The notes under the pieces are model-generated. The model was not told the DNA's origin. It ran no database searches and saw nothing but the letters and a program-made list of their open reading frames with translations. DNA of 64,000 nt from assembly GCF_002872415.1 (NCBI RefSeq), contig NZ_CP025704.1, forward strand, positions 1,612,001-1,676,000. Direction: 5' to 3'. Of this stretch, positions 36,002-42,828 are shown one piece after another. Numbering within the stretch: the stretch's first letter is position 1; each line of letters starts with the position of its first letter. The translations under genes and the position numbers were made by a program. The DNA comes from Bacteriovorax stolpii (lineage in GTDB: Bacteria; Bdellovibrionota; Bacteriovoracia; Bacteriovoracales; Bacteriovoracaceae).

Positions 36002-37378
36002 GTGTTTTTTTCTATGCTAAAAATGCTCATGCTTAAAATACTGGTGATCGACGACGATAAACTGTCGCGAATAAAAATTAAGTCCCATCTTGCTGACCAC
36101 CATGTGGTGGAAGCTTCATCGTATGAAGAAGCGGTAGAAAGACTGACTCAAAATTTTGATTTATGCTTCATTGATCTTAATCTAGATAATACTGAAGTGT
36201 TACTAGGCCTTGAAATTTTAAAAATCACTGTTCAAAAAGGAATCTATAGCGTGGTTATGTCTTCATTGCATGATGAAGAAATTATTGAGCACGCCTACGA
36301 ATTGGGCTGTAGTGATTATTACACCAAAGGAACAGAGAAAAACAGCACTGCCGATACTTTAAATCGCTTTCTTTTAAGCAAGAACGACTATCTGGAAAAT
36401 CATTTCTTCAAAGAGATTTTCCCGACAAAATCAAAAGAACAAAAAAGCATCTTAAAGAAAATTATTCCGGTTATTCAGACTGAACTACCGATATGCCTTC
36501 TGGGAGAAAGTGGTACAGGAAAGACTTTCCTGGCCAGGGAAATCCATGAGCAGTCAAAGAGACCCGGTCCATTTGTTGCGGTAAACTGCGCGGCCTTGAG
36601 CGAAGAACTTCTGGAATCAGAACTTTTTGGGCATGCAAAAGGCGCCTTTACCGGAGCAACAACAGACTCTAAAGGAAAACTGGCCCTGGCCAACCATGGG
36701 ACACTTTTTCTTGATGAGATCGGTTCAATGTCAAAAGGACTTCAGGCCAAACTTCTTAAGGCCATTGAAGAGAAGTCATTTTATCAGGTGAACTCAGATA
36801 AACTTATTAAATCAGATTTCAGGATTATTTCAGCAACGCTGGATAACCTGGAGGAAAAAATTAAATCAGGTGAATTCCGCTTTGACCTTTTCCAGCGCCT
36901 TTGTGGACTAAACGTCGAACTTCTGCCTCTGAGAGAAAGAAAAGAAGACATCCTGGATTTGATTAAAAAAGAACTTGTTCAAGTCTCGGAAAGTGGACGC
37001 AAGGTTGTTCTTTCAAAAGAGGCAAAAACAATTCTGGAAAACCACAGCTGGCCAGGAAATATCCGCGAGCTTAAGCGTGTCTTCCAGCTGATTGCGATTG
37101 ATAACAAAGGCCTTATTTCAAAAGATGATATCGAAAAGCACTTAGAAGAAAAAGCTTTCTCGTTAAAAGGTAATCTATTGGTAAAAAATCAGATGCAGAT
37201 GGCCCTGACAATGGGACTTCCTGAATTTTTAGAAGAGATTGAAAAAGAAGTTGTGAACCACGCCCTGGCCAACAACAATCACGCTATCAGAAAGACCCTG
37301 GTACAGTTAAAGATCAATCAGGCCAGGCTTTACAAGCATATCAAGTCAGGTAAAGGGGAATTGAGTGAAGTTCACTGA
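36002..37378 (+). CDS. Sigma-54-dependent response regulator (NtrC family)
   Basis: 458 residues if started at the GTG at 36002 (weak AGG 9 bases before); ATGs at 36014 or 36029 are equally possible and would put the receiver strand ILVIDDDK nearer the start. Domains: receiver ~11-120 with acidic pocket, phosphoacceptor Asp 58 in CFIDLN and Lys 109; AAA+ domain with Walker A GESGTGKT (168-175), the sigma-54 contact loop GAFTGA (214-219), Walker B LFLDEIGS and RFDLFQRL arginine-finger region; Fis-type helix-turn-helix at the end (NHAIRKTLVQLKINQARLYKHI). It activates sigma-54 RNA polymerase when phosphorylated. The hybrid kinase at 40256 is a likely partner and the sigma-54-like promoter at 30537 a possible target. 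Confidence 0.94.
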   Translation: MFFSMLKMLMLKILVIDDDKLSRIKIKSHLADHHVVEASSYEEAVERLTQNFDLCFIDLNLDNTEVLLGLEILKITVQKGIYSVVMSSLHDEEIIEHAYELGCSDYYTKGTEKNSTADTLNRFLLSKNDYLENHFFKEIFPTKSKEQKSILKKIIPVIQTELPICLLGESGTGKTFLAREIHEQSKRPGPFVAVNCAALSEELLESELFGHAKGAFTGATTDSKGKLALANHGTLFLDEIGSMSKGLQAKLLKAIEEKSFYQVNSDKLIKSDFRIISATLDNLEEKIKSGEFRFDLFQRLCGLNVELLPLRERKEDILDLIKKELVQVSESGRKVVLSKEAKTILENHSWPGNIRELKRVFQLIAIDNKGLISKDDIEKHLEEKAFSLKGNLLVKNQMQMALTMGLPEFLEEIEKEVVNHALANNNHAIRKTLVQLKINQARLYKHIKSGKGELSEVH

Positions 37379-37559
37379 TTTCCAGAAATACAAGCACGAC
37401 ACCATTGGGAAATTCGCCATTCTTAAGGAGATGATTGAATCGCTTGAAGAAGGGGACCTAAAGACCAAAGACTCTCAAGAAATTCTTGAGGCTGCCAATG
37501 AAGCCTTCGAAAAAATGCTCGCATCCTCACAAGAATTTTTGATTAAAATCAAAAATTGA
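37365..37559 (+). CDS. 64-residue protein resembling an isolated kinase phosphotransfer helix pair
   Basis: GTG start at 37365 inside the end of the response-regulator gene (14-base overlap), with GGGG 6 bases upstream. The sequence KHDTIGKFAILKEMIESLEEG (His 11, Asp 12; the run is 21 residues including the first Lys) looks like the H-box helix of a HisKA dimerisation domain. A second amphipathic helix (ILEAANEAFEKMLASSQEFL) matches its partner. No ATPase domain follows. Known stand-alone phosphotransferases such as Spo0B or ChpT keep a degenerate ATPase-like domain, so this is smaller. It could relay phosphate to, or hold, the overlapping regulator; this is a hypothesis. Confidence 0.65.
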   Translation: MKFTDFQKYKHDTIGKFAILKEMIESLEEGDLKTKDSQEILEAANEAFEKMLASSQEFLIKIKN

Positions 37560-37605
37560 GCACTTAATCCGTATCAAATTTAGTGCACCAACTGTAAATA
37601 TTTTA

Positions 37606-37656
37606 AGTTGGAAGATTCCATTTGAAATTGGGCCAAACAACAGGTAAGTTCCAACT
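37606..37656 (+). repeat. 8-bp inverted repeat upstream of exported peptide gene
   Basis: AGTTGGAA at 37606-37613 and TTCCAACT at 37649-37656, 35 bases apart, in the 127-base gap before the 75-residue peptide gene. It could fold as a leader structure or be two half-sites. No -24/-12 promoter with correct spacing was found in this gap. Confidence 0.45.
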
Positions 37657-37686
37657 GCTTTTTAGTAGCAAAAAAGAGGAGAAAAG

Positions 37687-37914
37687 ATGAAAATGAAAGC
37701 AGTATTAGGATCGACAGTTTTAGCAGCAGCTTTATCTGCACATGCACAGACAGCGACAGTAAAACTTCCGCCGTCGATTGAAGTGAAAAAGCCTCAAGAA
37801 GTTAAACTTCCAGAAGGGCAAAAGAATGTGAACAAAGACGTATTGATTAAAGATGTGTCTGAAAAAATTAAAGCAATGAACGAAAATACTAGAACAGAAG
37901 TTGTTGGTATTTAA
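37687..37914 (+). CDS. 75-residue exported Cys-free peptide, possible substrate of the YcaO cassette
   Basis: The signal peptide MKMKAVLGSTVLAAALSAHA is followed by a 55-residue mature chain. It contains no Cys, is rich in Lys, Val, Pro and Glu, has a short internal repetition (VKLPP, EVKKP, EVKLPEG) and ends RTEVVGI. The ribosome-binding site is AAGAGGAGAA. It ends one base before the TTG start of the peptide-binding-protein gene, so it heads the SBP-YcaO-kinase operon. Small leading genes next to YcaO enzymes are often precursor peptides. Lack of Cys argues against thiazoline formation but not against backbone thioamide or azoline from Ser/Thr. It may instead be a periplasmic signal or helper peptide. 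Confidence 0.7.
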   Translation: MKMKAVLGSTVLAAALSAHAQTATVKLPPSIEVKKPQEVKLPEGQKNVNKDVLIKDVSEKIKAMNENTRTEVVGI

Positions 37915-39333
37915 TTGAAGCTTTTAGTGATGGTATTTTTTATGACTCTTTTAACGAACACAGAGGCCAAAACTCTTCAAGTGGGAATGCCTCATGTTCC
38001 AGAGCGCTTGAACCATCTTGAGATTCACTCGCTTTATGAGTATGTGATATTTGATGACTTGCTAAGACCGCTGGTGAAGTTTGATACTAACGGTGAAATT
38101 TCGGCTGACCTGGTTTTGAAGTGGGAGATTAAAGAAGATTACAAAAAATTTATCTTCACACTAAAAGACAATCAAACATTCTCAGATGGAACACCTATCA
38201 TCGCCAATGATGTGGTGGCGTCCTTAAAATACCTGAATGCCGGTCCGGACATTGTTCATGGAGATGGCAAAAAAATTAAAAGAGTGTCTCTGATTGATAA
38301 AGGGCATTTTGAAATTGAGCTTTTTGAGTCAGACCCTTTTTTCCTGACAGAACTTTCCTCTCCAGAGTACAGAGTGGCCAAGCTTGATAGCATGGAATAC
38401 AAAGTAACTTCTGGCCCTTATGTTGTTTCAGAAGGTTCAGCAAAATCTGGTTTTACCCTTAAACTTAATAAGAAATACCCTTTCCCGAAAACGGTGAAGT
38501 ATGATCAGGTTCACTTTGAAGGCTACAATGTAGAAAAGCCTATCACTGATGAGCTGTTAAAAAAGTTTGATGTCATCTGGCCTAAATCGACAATTAAAAA
38601 AGAAGAACTGGCCAGAATTGAGAAAGCTGGTTTTAGCCTTTATCAAATGAACCTGGGATTTTCTTTTTGGTTTGCTTTAAATCCAAAAAACTTATCCCTC
38701 TCTGAGCGCGAAAGTATTTCAGAACGCGTGACAAAGTATTGGAAGGGAAGCACTTTTTTTGCCGAAAACAATCTGATCCCTTCTTCTCAGCTCTTTTTAC
38801 CATATGGTCCAGGGCGTATGAATGAAGCAGAAATAGAGGCCATTTCATCTAAAAAACATGCTAGCGTAGAAATCAAACGCACTCTTTCGGTGTTATTGCC
38901 TAAAAGTGTTCAAAAAGAAATTGAAAATTCGCTTAATGCTATTGGGGCAAAAACTAAAATCGAGTACTACGAAAATTTCTCTGAGTACGCGACAATGATC
39001 AAAGCAAAAGATTATGATATCGTGTTTGTAAACAATGACCTCTCATCAATCGATTTGCGCTCAAGTTTGATTGTTACATTCAATCCTTCGAGACCTCTGG
39101 TTTTTGTTGATGAAAAAAATAAGCAGTTTAATGAACTGCTAAAATCCATTAAAACAGAACAAAATACATCTCTTCGTTACCAGGGAATTAAAAAACTGGG
39201 ACAGAAGGTTTTAGAAGACGCTCTTGTTGTTCCTCTCTATTATAAAATGGGTGTTGTCCTGACGAAAAAAGGCATCGACCTAAGCGACTGGAACAAGGCC
39301 GGGGCCGAAACATTCTCATGGAAGATCAAGTAG
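37915..39333 (+). CDS. Orphan peptide-type ABC substrate-binding protein (SBP_bac_5)
   Basis: 472 residues from a TTG start that directly follows the previous stop codon. The signal peptide is MKLLVMVFFMTLLTNTEA. The family pattern is clear: YVIFDDLLRPLVKFD, ADLVLKWEIKED, FTLKDNQTFSDGTPI (the DGT motif of OppA/DppA-type proteins) and ANDVVASLKYL, and near the end RYQGIKKLGQKVLEDALVVPLYY. These proteins bind peptides or related solutes in the periplasm. No permease or ATPase gene is near, so it cannot feed a local transporter. Placement before a YcaO and a histidine kinase suggests a sensory role. It overlaps the YcaO gene by 16 bases. Confidence 0.9.
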   Translation: MKLLVMVFFMTLLTNTEAKTLQVGMPHVPERLNHLEIHSLYEYVIFDDLLRPLVKFDTNGEISADLVLKWEIKEDYKKFIFTLKDNQTFSDGTPIIANDVVASLKYLNAGPDIVHGDGKKIKRVSLIDKGHFEIELFESDPFFLTELSSPEYRVAKLDSMEYKVTSGPYVVSEGSAKSGFTLKLNKKYPFPKTVKYDQVHFEGYNVEKPITDELLKKFDVIWPKSTIKKEELARIEKAGFSLYQMNLGFSFWFALNPKNLSLSERESISERVTKYWKGSTFFAENNLIPSSQLFLPYGPGRMNEAEIEAISSKKHASVEIKRTLSVLLPKSVQKEIENSLNAIGAKTKIEYYENFSEYATMIKAKDYDIVFVNNDLSSIDLRSSLIVTFNPSRPLVFVDEKNKQFNELLKSIKTEQNTSLRYQGIKKLGQKVLEDALVVPLYYKMGVVLTKKGIDLSDWNKAGAETFSWKIK

Positions 39334-40259
39334 TCTCGTTTTTCCATTCACTAAAAGAGAAGTTTCCTTCAATCAACTTTGAAGTCATTCATAATTCTTT
39401 TTCTAAAGACCTGATTCATTTTGTTATAAGGGACGAAAACGACCGGGGATTTGGCGGTGCCAACTCTCAAATGCTTGCGGCCCAAAAGGCCTATTCAGAG
39501 TTTATTGAAAGAAAAGCAATGGGTGAACTCAACAGTATGTTTGGCGTCGCTTTTAAAACCTCTAACGGTTTTGCTGCTCATTTAAGCTATGAAGAGGCGG
39601 CCGAGAGTTCAAGACAAGAGATTATTGAAAGGGATGCTCTTCTTTTATCATGGCATGGAAAAATAGCTCCCTACTGGGTAGGAGAAGCAGAGCTTTTGCC
39701 AATGCTTTCTGAGGGAAATAAAAATATCTATCGTGCACATCTGGCCCATAAGCTTGAACTTAGGATTGGTCTCATTGCGATGGGCGAGGGAATCTATACG
39801 GCCTTAGGTTGTGTGAAAATGCCAAATGGAGGCTTTTATATTGATTGTAAAAGCGGAACTTCTTTGGCGAGTCTCTTTGACTCTCTGGTTGAGAGTCTGA
39901 CTTTTCTTTCTCACTATATCGTCAAAGGATATACCAAAAAATTAAAAATCAAGGTGATCCCAGAAAAGCCTATGGATCATTTTGATTACTATATGAAACA
40001 AAGAAGCAACCTTGATTGGTTTTTTAAAGGAAGTCAGAGCGTGTATGAGATTCCTCAGGGGCGCATTCGTACTTACGACTGCCATATTGATGAGCTTTTG
40101 GGGATAGAGACCAACCGAGTGGTTTGTTACTCAGAGGGCCTCGACATGCAGACCTACTATTGTGGGAAGCTGAGTGCAGAATCCTATAATAAGACACGCT
40201 TTGAATCTATTTTTGGAAAATCGTTTACACCCAATAAGCAGGTTCATCCGCTGTCATGA
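39318..40259 (+). CDS. Stand-alone YcaO-domain protein
   Basis: 313 residues. YcaO enzymes use ATP to phosphorylate a peptide backbone amide and so form azolines, amidines or thioamides. Diagnostic motifs: AYSEFIERKAMGE (59-70, Glu 61 and Glu 64), TSNGFAAH (81-88), SSRQEIIERDALLLSW (97-112, with Glu 101 and Glu 104 expected to hold Mg-ATP) and the C-terminal HPLS tail. It is short compared with ~400-residue RiPP cyclodehydratases or 586-residue E. coli YcaO, and neither a TfuA partner nor an E1-like partner is near. No signal peptide, so cytoplasmic. It overlaps the gene before by 16 bases and the kinase after by 4. Confidence 0.88.
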   Translation: MEDQVVSFFHSLKEKFPSINFEVIHNSFSKDLIHFVIRDENDRGFGGANSQMLAAQKAYSEFIERKAMGELNSMFGVAFKTSNGFAAHLSYEEAAESSRQEIIERDALLLSWHGKIAPYWVGEAELLPMLSEGNKNIYRAHLAHKLELRIGLIAMGEGIYTALGCVKMPNGGFYIDCKSGTSLASLFDSLVESLTFLSHYIVKGYTKKLKIKVIPEKPMDHFDYYMKQRSNLDWFFKGSQSVYEIPQGRIRTYDCHIDELLGIETNRVVCYSEGLDMQTYYCGKLSAESYNKTRFESIFGKSFTPNKQVHPLS

Positions 40260-41881
40260 AAACTAAAACAATCCTCATTTTTTTCCTGGTCTTATTGGTC
40301 TTAATCTCGGCCGGATTAAGTGGAGGGTTGTATCTTTTTAATCATGAAAAAAACGATGCTCTTAAAAATGCCCTCATACTTCAACAGAAAAATTCACTCG
40401 ATTTAATCACTGAACAGGTTTATGGAGATCTTCTTATCGACAACACCATGGAAGTTGAAAGAAAACTTAATATCATGGTGGAAAAGAAAGTTATTGAAAG
40501 CTTCAGCCTGATGAAGGGTGAAGATCAAAAAGATTCTTCGGCCTTTTGTCAGGTCATCTATTTTGATAAAATTAATAAACAAGGCGTATGGGGAAATTTC
40601 TGCGTGAAGTTCTCTTCAGAGCATTTGGGAGTTAACACTCTTGATCTTAAGGGGGTGACGACTGCCGTGATTTTTCTATTGGCCTTTTTTCTGATGATAA
40701 TTGTCTTTATTTTCCGCCAAGTGACTAAGCAAAGCCAAAAACTTCATAAAGGTGTTGAGTCTGCTTTATTGCATCCAGATAAGGACATTGTTGGTAGTGA
40801 TTTATGGGCACCAGTCTTAGGGCACCTTCGCGAAGAAGTCTCCCGCAGTAAAAAAGCGGAGGAAGAACTTTTAAAGAGGCAGATCGAGGAAGAAAAAATT
40901 CTCATTGCTCATCAGGTTTCCCATGATATCCGCTCACCATTGAGCGTTTTAAGAATGGCCCTGGATGAAGTCAGTGGTGTCGCGCTTGAGCAGCGTCTGA
41001 TGATTGAAAATGCGATTCAACGAATAAATGATATTAGCGACAATTTGCTTCAGTCTTTTAAGAAGAAATCGCCAAAAAAGGAACTTGATGAAATGGCATT
41101 AACGCCAGTCCTTGACCAATTAGTTGCCGAAAAAAAGCTTCAGTATAAAGGCCGTGAGGACATTACTTTTAACTATCATTTTCCGGCAGAGTTAAGAGAA
41201 GTAAAAATCAAAATTCATCGATCTGATTTTCAACGATTGTTTTCTAACATCGTTAACAATGCAGTCGAAGCTATGAGTTCTGGCGGAGTGATCGACATCA
41301 AAGTAAGTAAGCACTTTCCTTTAATCGTCATTTCTATCACTGATCAAGGTGCTGGCATTCCCAAAGAAATCTTAGGAAAAATCGGCGAGCGCGGTCTGAC
41401 TCACGGGAAAGATGGGAGTGCTTCTGGATCGGGGCTTGGTCTTTCTCACGCCAAAGAGGCCATGAAGTCTTTTGGTGGGCAATTGGTCATTGAATCCAAG
41501 GAAGGCAAGGGGACCACAATAAATCTCTCTCTTCCTGCGGTCTTTAGTAACGAAGAAGAAGCGCCTGCTTTTTTTGATTATGTCTTTATCGACAACGATA
41601 AAATCATGCGCCTGGCATGGGAGCAGAGAGCGAGAAAAAATAAGGTGAGACTTCTGTCACTTTCAACCCTTGCTGATTTCGACGAATACCTTCATCAAAT
41701 TGATAAAGAAAAAACATCCATCTATATAGACAGTGACCTGGGCGAAGAACAAATCCCAGGAGAAGAGTTTGCTTTAAAACTTCACCAAAGAGGTTACCAG
41801 AAACTTTTCATGGCCAGCAGCCATGAGATACCCGAATTCTACCCCTGGCTAAAAAACAGCGGGAAAACCTGCCCATTTTAA
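40256..41881 (+). CDS. Hybrid membrane histidine kinase with C-terminal receiver-like domain
   Basis: 541 residues. Membrane helices at ~5-28 and ~133-153 enclose a ~100-residue periplasmic sensor with two Cys (98 and 116). A coiled-coil linker leads to the H-box HQVSHDIRSPLS (His 223), N-box NIVNNAVEAM (331-340), DQGAGIPKE (363-371) and GSGLGLSHAKEAM. Residues ~438-535 resemble a receiver: VFIDNDK for the acidic pocket, YIDSDLGEEQIPGEEF for the phosphoacceptor (Asp 492 or 494) and LFMASSH for strand 4. The kinase ATG overlaps the YcaO stop by 4 bases. Its partner is probably the sigma-54 regulator at 36002; the periplasmic SBP may present its ligand, which is inference. Confidence 0.92.
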   Translation: MKTKTILIFFLVLLVLISAGLSGGLYLFNHEKNDALKNALILQQKNSLDLITEQVYGDLLIDNTMEVERKLNIMVEKKVIESFSLMKGEDQKDSSAFCQVIYFDKINKQGVWGNFCVKFSSEHLGVNTLDLKGVTTAVIFLLAFFLMIIVFIFRQVTKQSQKLHKGVESALLHPDKDIVGSDLWAPVLGHLREEVSRSKKAEEELLKRQIEEEKILIAHQVSHDIRSPLSVLRMALDEVSGVALEQRLMIENAIQRINDISDNLLQSFKKKSPKKELDEMALTPVLDQLVAEKKLQYKGREDITFNYHFPAELREVKIKIHRSDFQRLFSNIVNNAVEAMSSGGVIDIKVSKHFPLIVISITDQGAGIPKEILGKIGERGLTHGKDGSASGSGLGLSHAKEAMKSFGGQLVIESKEGKGTTINLSLPAVFSNEEEAPAFFDYVFIDNDKIMRLAWEQRARKNKVRLLSLSTLADFDEYLHQIDKEKTSIYIDSDLGEEQIPGEEFALKLHQRGYQKLFMASSHEIPEFYPWLKNSGKTCPF

Positions 41882-41894
41882 TTACCTCACATTT

Positions 41895-41931
41895 TTGCCA
41901 CCGAAAAATGACTAATTTTTCGACAGGGCAA
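41895..41931. terminator. Hairpin after the kinase gene
   Basis: CGAAAAAT and ATTTTTCG pair perfectly around GACTA, extended by TTGCC / GGCAA. It starts 14 bases past the kinase stop. There is no good T-tract on either strand, so termination efficiency is uncertain. Confidence 0.45.
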
Positions 41932-42005
41932 ATGACAATCAGACTATTCTGACCACCTAACTCAGGTAAATAAAGCCACTTACCCGATCTTTTTAATATC
42001 ACGAC

Positions 42006-42045
42006 TAAAGTGTTTGCCCGAATCTTTCGATAACTAGCCTATAAT
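42006..42045 (+). promoter_or_regulatory. Candidate promoter for 42077-45357 gene pair
   Basis: TATAAT at 42040-42045 is a perfect -10 but lacks a recognisable -35. Overlapping it, TAAA (42006-42009), 16 bases and TTCGATAA (42026-42033) resembles the sigma-28 consensus with one extra spacer base. Either could drive the two exported-protein genes. Confidence 0.4.
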
Positions 42046-42076
42046 TCTAAAAATATAAGAATTAGGACTAGGAAAA

Positions 42077-42826
42077 ATGAGACTGCAAATTTTGAAAAAC
42101 AGGCCTTTAAAATTGTTGGCCACCCTTATGGTTACGATGCATTCCTTTGCAGTGTGTGCATTCATGTCTCCATCAAACACCAATGCCCCTTCTCAAAAGC
42201 CATCAGTGGCCACTTCAGAGATTGTAAAAGTGCTACAAAAAGATTGTGTGACTTGTACACCTGATTTAGCACCTGGGTTTCCTTTAACAGGGAATAGATC
42301 GGCGAGAGCGATTGCGATGGTTTCGGATAAGGCGATGAGCCAGGAAGAGCAATCATTCTTCATCTATCTTTCTGCTTATTGCATGACTGTTCCAGGATTA
42401 AGAGGCGAGAAAGATTTTAATAAGAAGATGATGGACTCAATGAAAGAAACCGCTGTAAATGGAAATATTGATGGTTACTGGCAAGAAGCAGGTTGTGAGC
42501 CAATGTATATTGCCCAGACAATGTCTCCATTAATTCATATCATTGCAGAAAACTCAACAGATAGAATGCAGTATATGCTTTACTTGAAGAAGTATTATAC
42601 GAATAAAAAAGATCCAGGAACTTTTAGAAAGATTATCAATTCTAAAAATAGCCAAGGACAAACAGTTCTTGATTATATTCAGTATGCTTTTAACAATAGA
42701 CGATTTGCAAATATTGAAGAAAAAGGTCTGAATGAGTTTATAAAATTTTTATGTGAAAATGGGGCAGAGTATTCAAAATCTCCTGGGAAGCGATGTCCTG
42801 CTGAGTACTTAACTTTATATAAGTAG
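42077..42826 (+). CDS. Exported protein with ankyrin-like repeats
   Basis: 249 residues. The signal region is long, with a basic start (MRLQILKNRPLKLL) and a core ending near MHSFAVCAF. Around residues 135-235 there are two ankyrin-like units: SPLIHIIAENSTDRMQYML, and NSQGQTVLDYIQYAF followed by LNEFIKFLCENGAEYSK, the latter having the typical NGA turn. Ankyrin repeats bind proteins, so a periplasmic or surface adaptor role is possible. Seven or so Cys include KDCVTC and AGCEPM. It is 2 bases upstream of the 842-residue gene, and the pair is probably one transcript. Confidence 0.78.
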   Translation: MRLQILKNRPLKLLATLMVTMHSFAVCAFMSPSNTNAPSQKPSVATSEIVKVLQKDCVTCTPDLAPGFPLTGNRSARAIAMVSDKAMSQEEQSFFIYLSAYCMTVPGLRGEKDFNKKMMDSMKETAVNGNIDGYWQEAGCEPMYIAQTMSPLIHIIAENSTDRMQYMLYLKKYYTNKKDPGTFRKIINSKNSQGQTVLDYIQYAFNNRRFANIEEKGLNEFIKFLCENGAEYSKSPGKRCPAEYLTLYK

Positions 42827-42828
42827 TA

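Noticed and set aside
37561-37686. Sigma-54 promoter before the exported peptide gene
   Set aside because: Several GG dinucleotides were checked; none has a GC/GT partner at the required 10-base spacing, so only the inverted repeat is reported.
36002-41881. Classic thiopeptide or azole RiPP gene cluster
   Set aside because: The YcaO is clear, but there is no E1-like/ocin-ThiF partner, dehydrogenase, LanB-like enzyme or dedicated exporter, and the candidate peptide lacks Cys; a signalling role fits better.
41808-42002. Minus-strand 64-residue ORF after the kinase gene
   Set aside because: It overlaps the kinase end and the hairpin, has unnatural composition and no start signal.
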